DNA from: Pseudomonadota bacterium
GTDB lineage: Bacteria; Pseudomonadota; Gammaproteobacteria; Burkholderiales; Thiobacillaceae
DNA length: 15,638 nt
Assembly: GCA_021791235.1 (NCBI GenBank)
Contig: JAJYXA010000481.1
Span: forward strand, 1-15,638
Reading direction: 5' to 3'
Positions 14,485 through 15,638 of this stretch are shown here, one piece after another. The notes under the pieces were generated by a model. It was given only the letters and a program-made list of their open reading frames with translations, was not told the origin of the DNA and made no database searches. The stretch's first letter is position 1. Each line of letters opens with the position of its first letter. The position numbers and the translations under genes are program-made.

Positions 14485-15638
14485 ATGGTGAATCAACTGA
14501 TCGCGCCCTATGGCGGTACGCTCGTCAATCTGATCGACCCTGAGAAAAGTGCCGCGCTTAAGCAGGAAGCCCTCGGCCTGCCGTCGCTCGATCTGGACTG
14601 GCGACAGCAGTGCGAACTCGAAATGCTGATGACCGGCGCCTACTCGCCGCTCGCCGGCTTCATGACGCGCGTGCAATGCGAGCGGGTGGAGACTGACCGA
14701 CAACTGGACGATGGCACGTTCTGGCCGTTGCCCGTCACGCTTGCCAGCAAGCAGAAGACCGTCGCCGAACTGAAGCTCGGCGACCGGGTGGCCCTGCGCG
14801 ATGGCGAAGGCTTCATGCTCGCGGTGCTGACTGTCAGCGATGCGTGGGAGGCGGATGGCGTCTGGCATCTGGGCGGGGCGGTCGAGGGCGTCGCCTTGCC
14901 GCCGCACCCGGATTTCGTCGGTCTGCGCGCCACCCCAGCTGAATTGCGAGTGCTTTTTGCGCGGCGCGGCTGGCGCCGTGTGGTGGCATGGCAGGCGCGC
15001 CAGCCGATGCACCGGGCGCAATTCGAGTTTTGCCTGAAATGCGCGATCGAGAACGAAGCCAACCTGCTCCTGCATCCCCAGGTGGGCGGGGATATCACCG
15101 AGGCGCCGGCCTATTTCGGTCTGGTGAGGAGTTTTCTCGCCATCCGCGAACGTTTTCCGGCTGCGACCACCCAGCTGACGCTGTTGCCCGCGCCGCCGCG
15201 CGAGGGCAGTGCGCGCGCGCTGCTGCTGCGCGCCATTGTCGCGCGCAACTATGGCTGCAGCCTGCTGATCGCCGGCGGCGAACATCAGCCCGATGGCGAT
15301 TGCCGACGGGGCGAAGACCTCACCCGGACGCATGCCGATCTGCCCGTGACCGAACTGGCCGGGCAAGTGGGGGTGCGGCTCATCGCCTATCCGCGCATGG
15401 TGTACGTGGAAGACCGCGCAGAATACCTGCCTGAGGCCGAGGTTCCGGACGGCGCGCGGTCGCTGACGCTCTCCGGCGCGGAGTTCCAGCGCCGCATGCA
15501 GGCCGGGCTGAAGATTCCCGACTGGTACAGCTTTCCCGAAGTGATCGCGGAACTGCACCGGCAGAGTCCGCCGCGCGAACGCCAGGGCTTCACCGTGTTT
15601 TTCACCGGCCTGTCCGGCGCAGGGAAATCCACCCTGGC
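14485..15638 (+). CDS. ATP sulfurylase-like/adenylylsulfate kinase fusion with degenerate sulfurylase active site (3' end cut off)
   Basis: The 384 visible residues hold a full-length-type ATP sulfurylase-like region (~1-365) followed by the start of an APS kinase domain with an intact P-loop GLSGAGKST (375-383); the remaining kinase lies past the window. APS kinase makes PAPS from APS and ATP. In the sulfurylase half the usual QxRNPxHxxH motif reads QARQPMHRAQ (170-179): the Asn and the second His are both Gln. The usual GRDH reads GGEH (264-267), losing the Arg. About 25-30 residues before VEGVALPPH (~133-141) also seem to be missing compared with family members I remember. The framework is otherwise clear (GAYSPLAGFM ~52, MVYVEDRAEYLP ~306, LSGAEFQRRM ~331). 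The domain therefore looks structural or regulatory rather than catalytic. ATG 14485 follows GGAG at 14477-14480; the next codon, GTG, could also start. Confidence 0.88.
   Translation, partial: MVNQLIAPYGGTLVNLIDPEKSAALKQEALGLPSLDLDWRQQCELEMLMTGAYSPLAGFMTRVQCERVETDRQLDDGTFWPLPVTLASKQKTVAELKLGDRVALRDGEGFMLAVLTVSDAWEADGVWHLGGAVEGVALPPHPDFVGLRATPAELRVLFARRGWRRVVAWQARQPMHRAQFEFCLKCAIENEANLLLHPQVGGDITEAPAYFGLVRSFLAIRERFPAATTQLTLLPAPPREGSARALLLRAIVARNYGCSLLIAGGEHQPDGDCRRGEDLTRTHADLPVTELAGQVGVRLIAYPRMVYVEDRAEYLPEAEVPDGARSLTLSGAEFQRRMQAGLKIPDWYSFPEVIAELHRQSPPRERQGFTVFFTGLSGAGKSTL

Noticed and set aside
1..15638. tRNA, rRNA, CRISPR arrays, insertion sequences and prophage genes
   Set aside because: I looked for cloverleaf-like segments, regularly spaced direct repeats, transposase-like reading frames and terminal inverted repeats and found none. 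The gene order is chromosomal and collinear with known neighbourhoods up to aroK.

Overview
The window looks like part of a betaproteobacterial chromosome. The base composition is high GC (about 60% in the coding regions I counted by hand), coding density is high, and the layout is the classic one of mrcA divergent from pilMNOPQ with aroK downstream. The last gene is a sulfur-metabolism fusion, which fits a chemolithotrophic or sulfur-cycling lineage, but the sequence does not let me name a species.

Left part (1-3942, minus strand). Reading right to left there is mrcA, a bifunctional class A penicillin-binding protein. It overlaps by ATGA a 191-residue nucleotidyltransferase-like protein. After a 73-base gap comes a polyprenyl-phosphate sugar transferase of the kind found in PEP-CTERM/exosortase exopolysaccharide loci, cut by the window edge. 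Cell-wall synthesis thus abuts what is probably an exopolysaccharide cluster lying to the left.

Centre (3943-9342). A 350-base divergent intergenic region separates mrcA from the type IV pilus alignment-complex operon pilM-pilN-pilO-pilP-pilQ. It holds candidate promoters in both directions, an operator-like dyad and one perfect DnaA box. The first four pil genes are joined by ATGA overlaps, pilQ follows after 65 bases, and the operon ends in a strong intrinsic terminator. Together the proteins form the inner-membrane platform (PilM in the cytoplasm, PilN/PilO across the inner membrane), the PilP connector lipoprotein and the PilQ outer-membrane secretin.

Right part (9379-15638, plus strand). 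aroK (shikimate kinase) has its own candidate promoter placed so that the transcript could be leaderless. aroB, which usually follows aroK, is absent. Instead aroK heads a tightly packed five-gene run: a secreted right-handed beta-helix protein, a 768-residue membrane protein holding three tandem VanZ-like units, a DHH-family phosphoesterase, and an ATP sulfurylase/APS kinase fusion that runs off the right edge. In that fusion several normally invariant active-site residues of the sulfurylase half are replaced, while the kinase P-loop is intact.

The points most worth a second look are the degenerate sulfurylase domain next to a DHH phosphoesterase (possible PAPS/pAp link), the triple-VanZ protein with its beta-helix partner, and the possible leaderless start of aroK.
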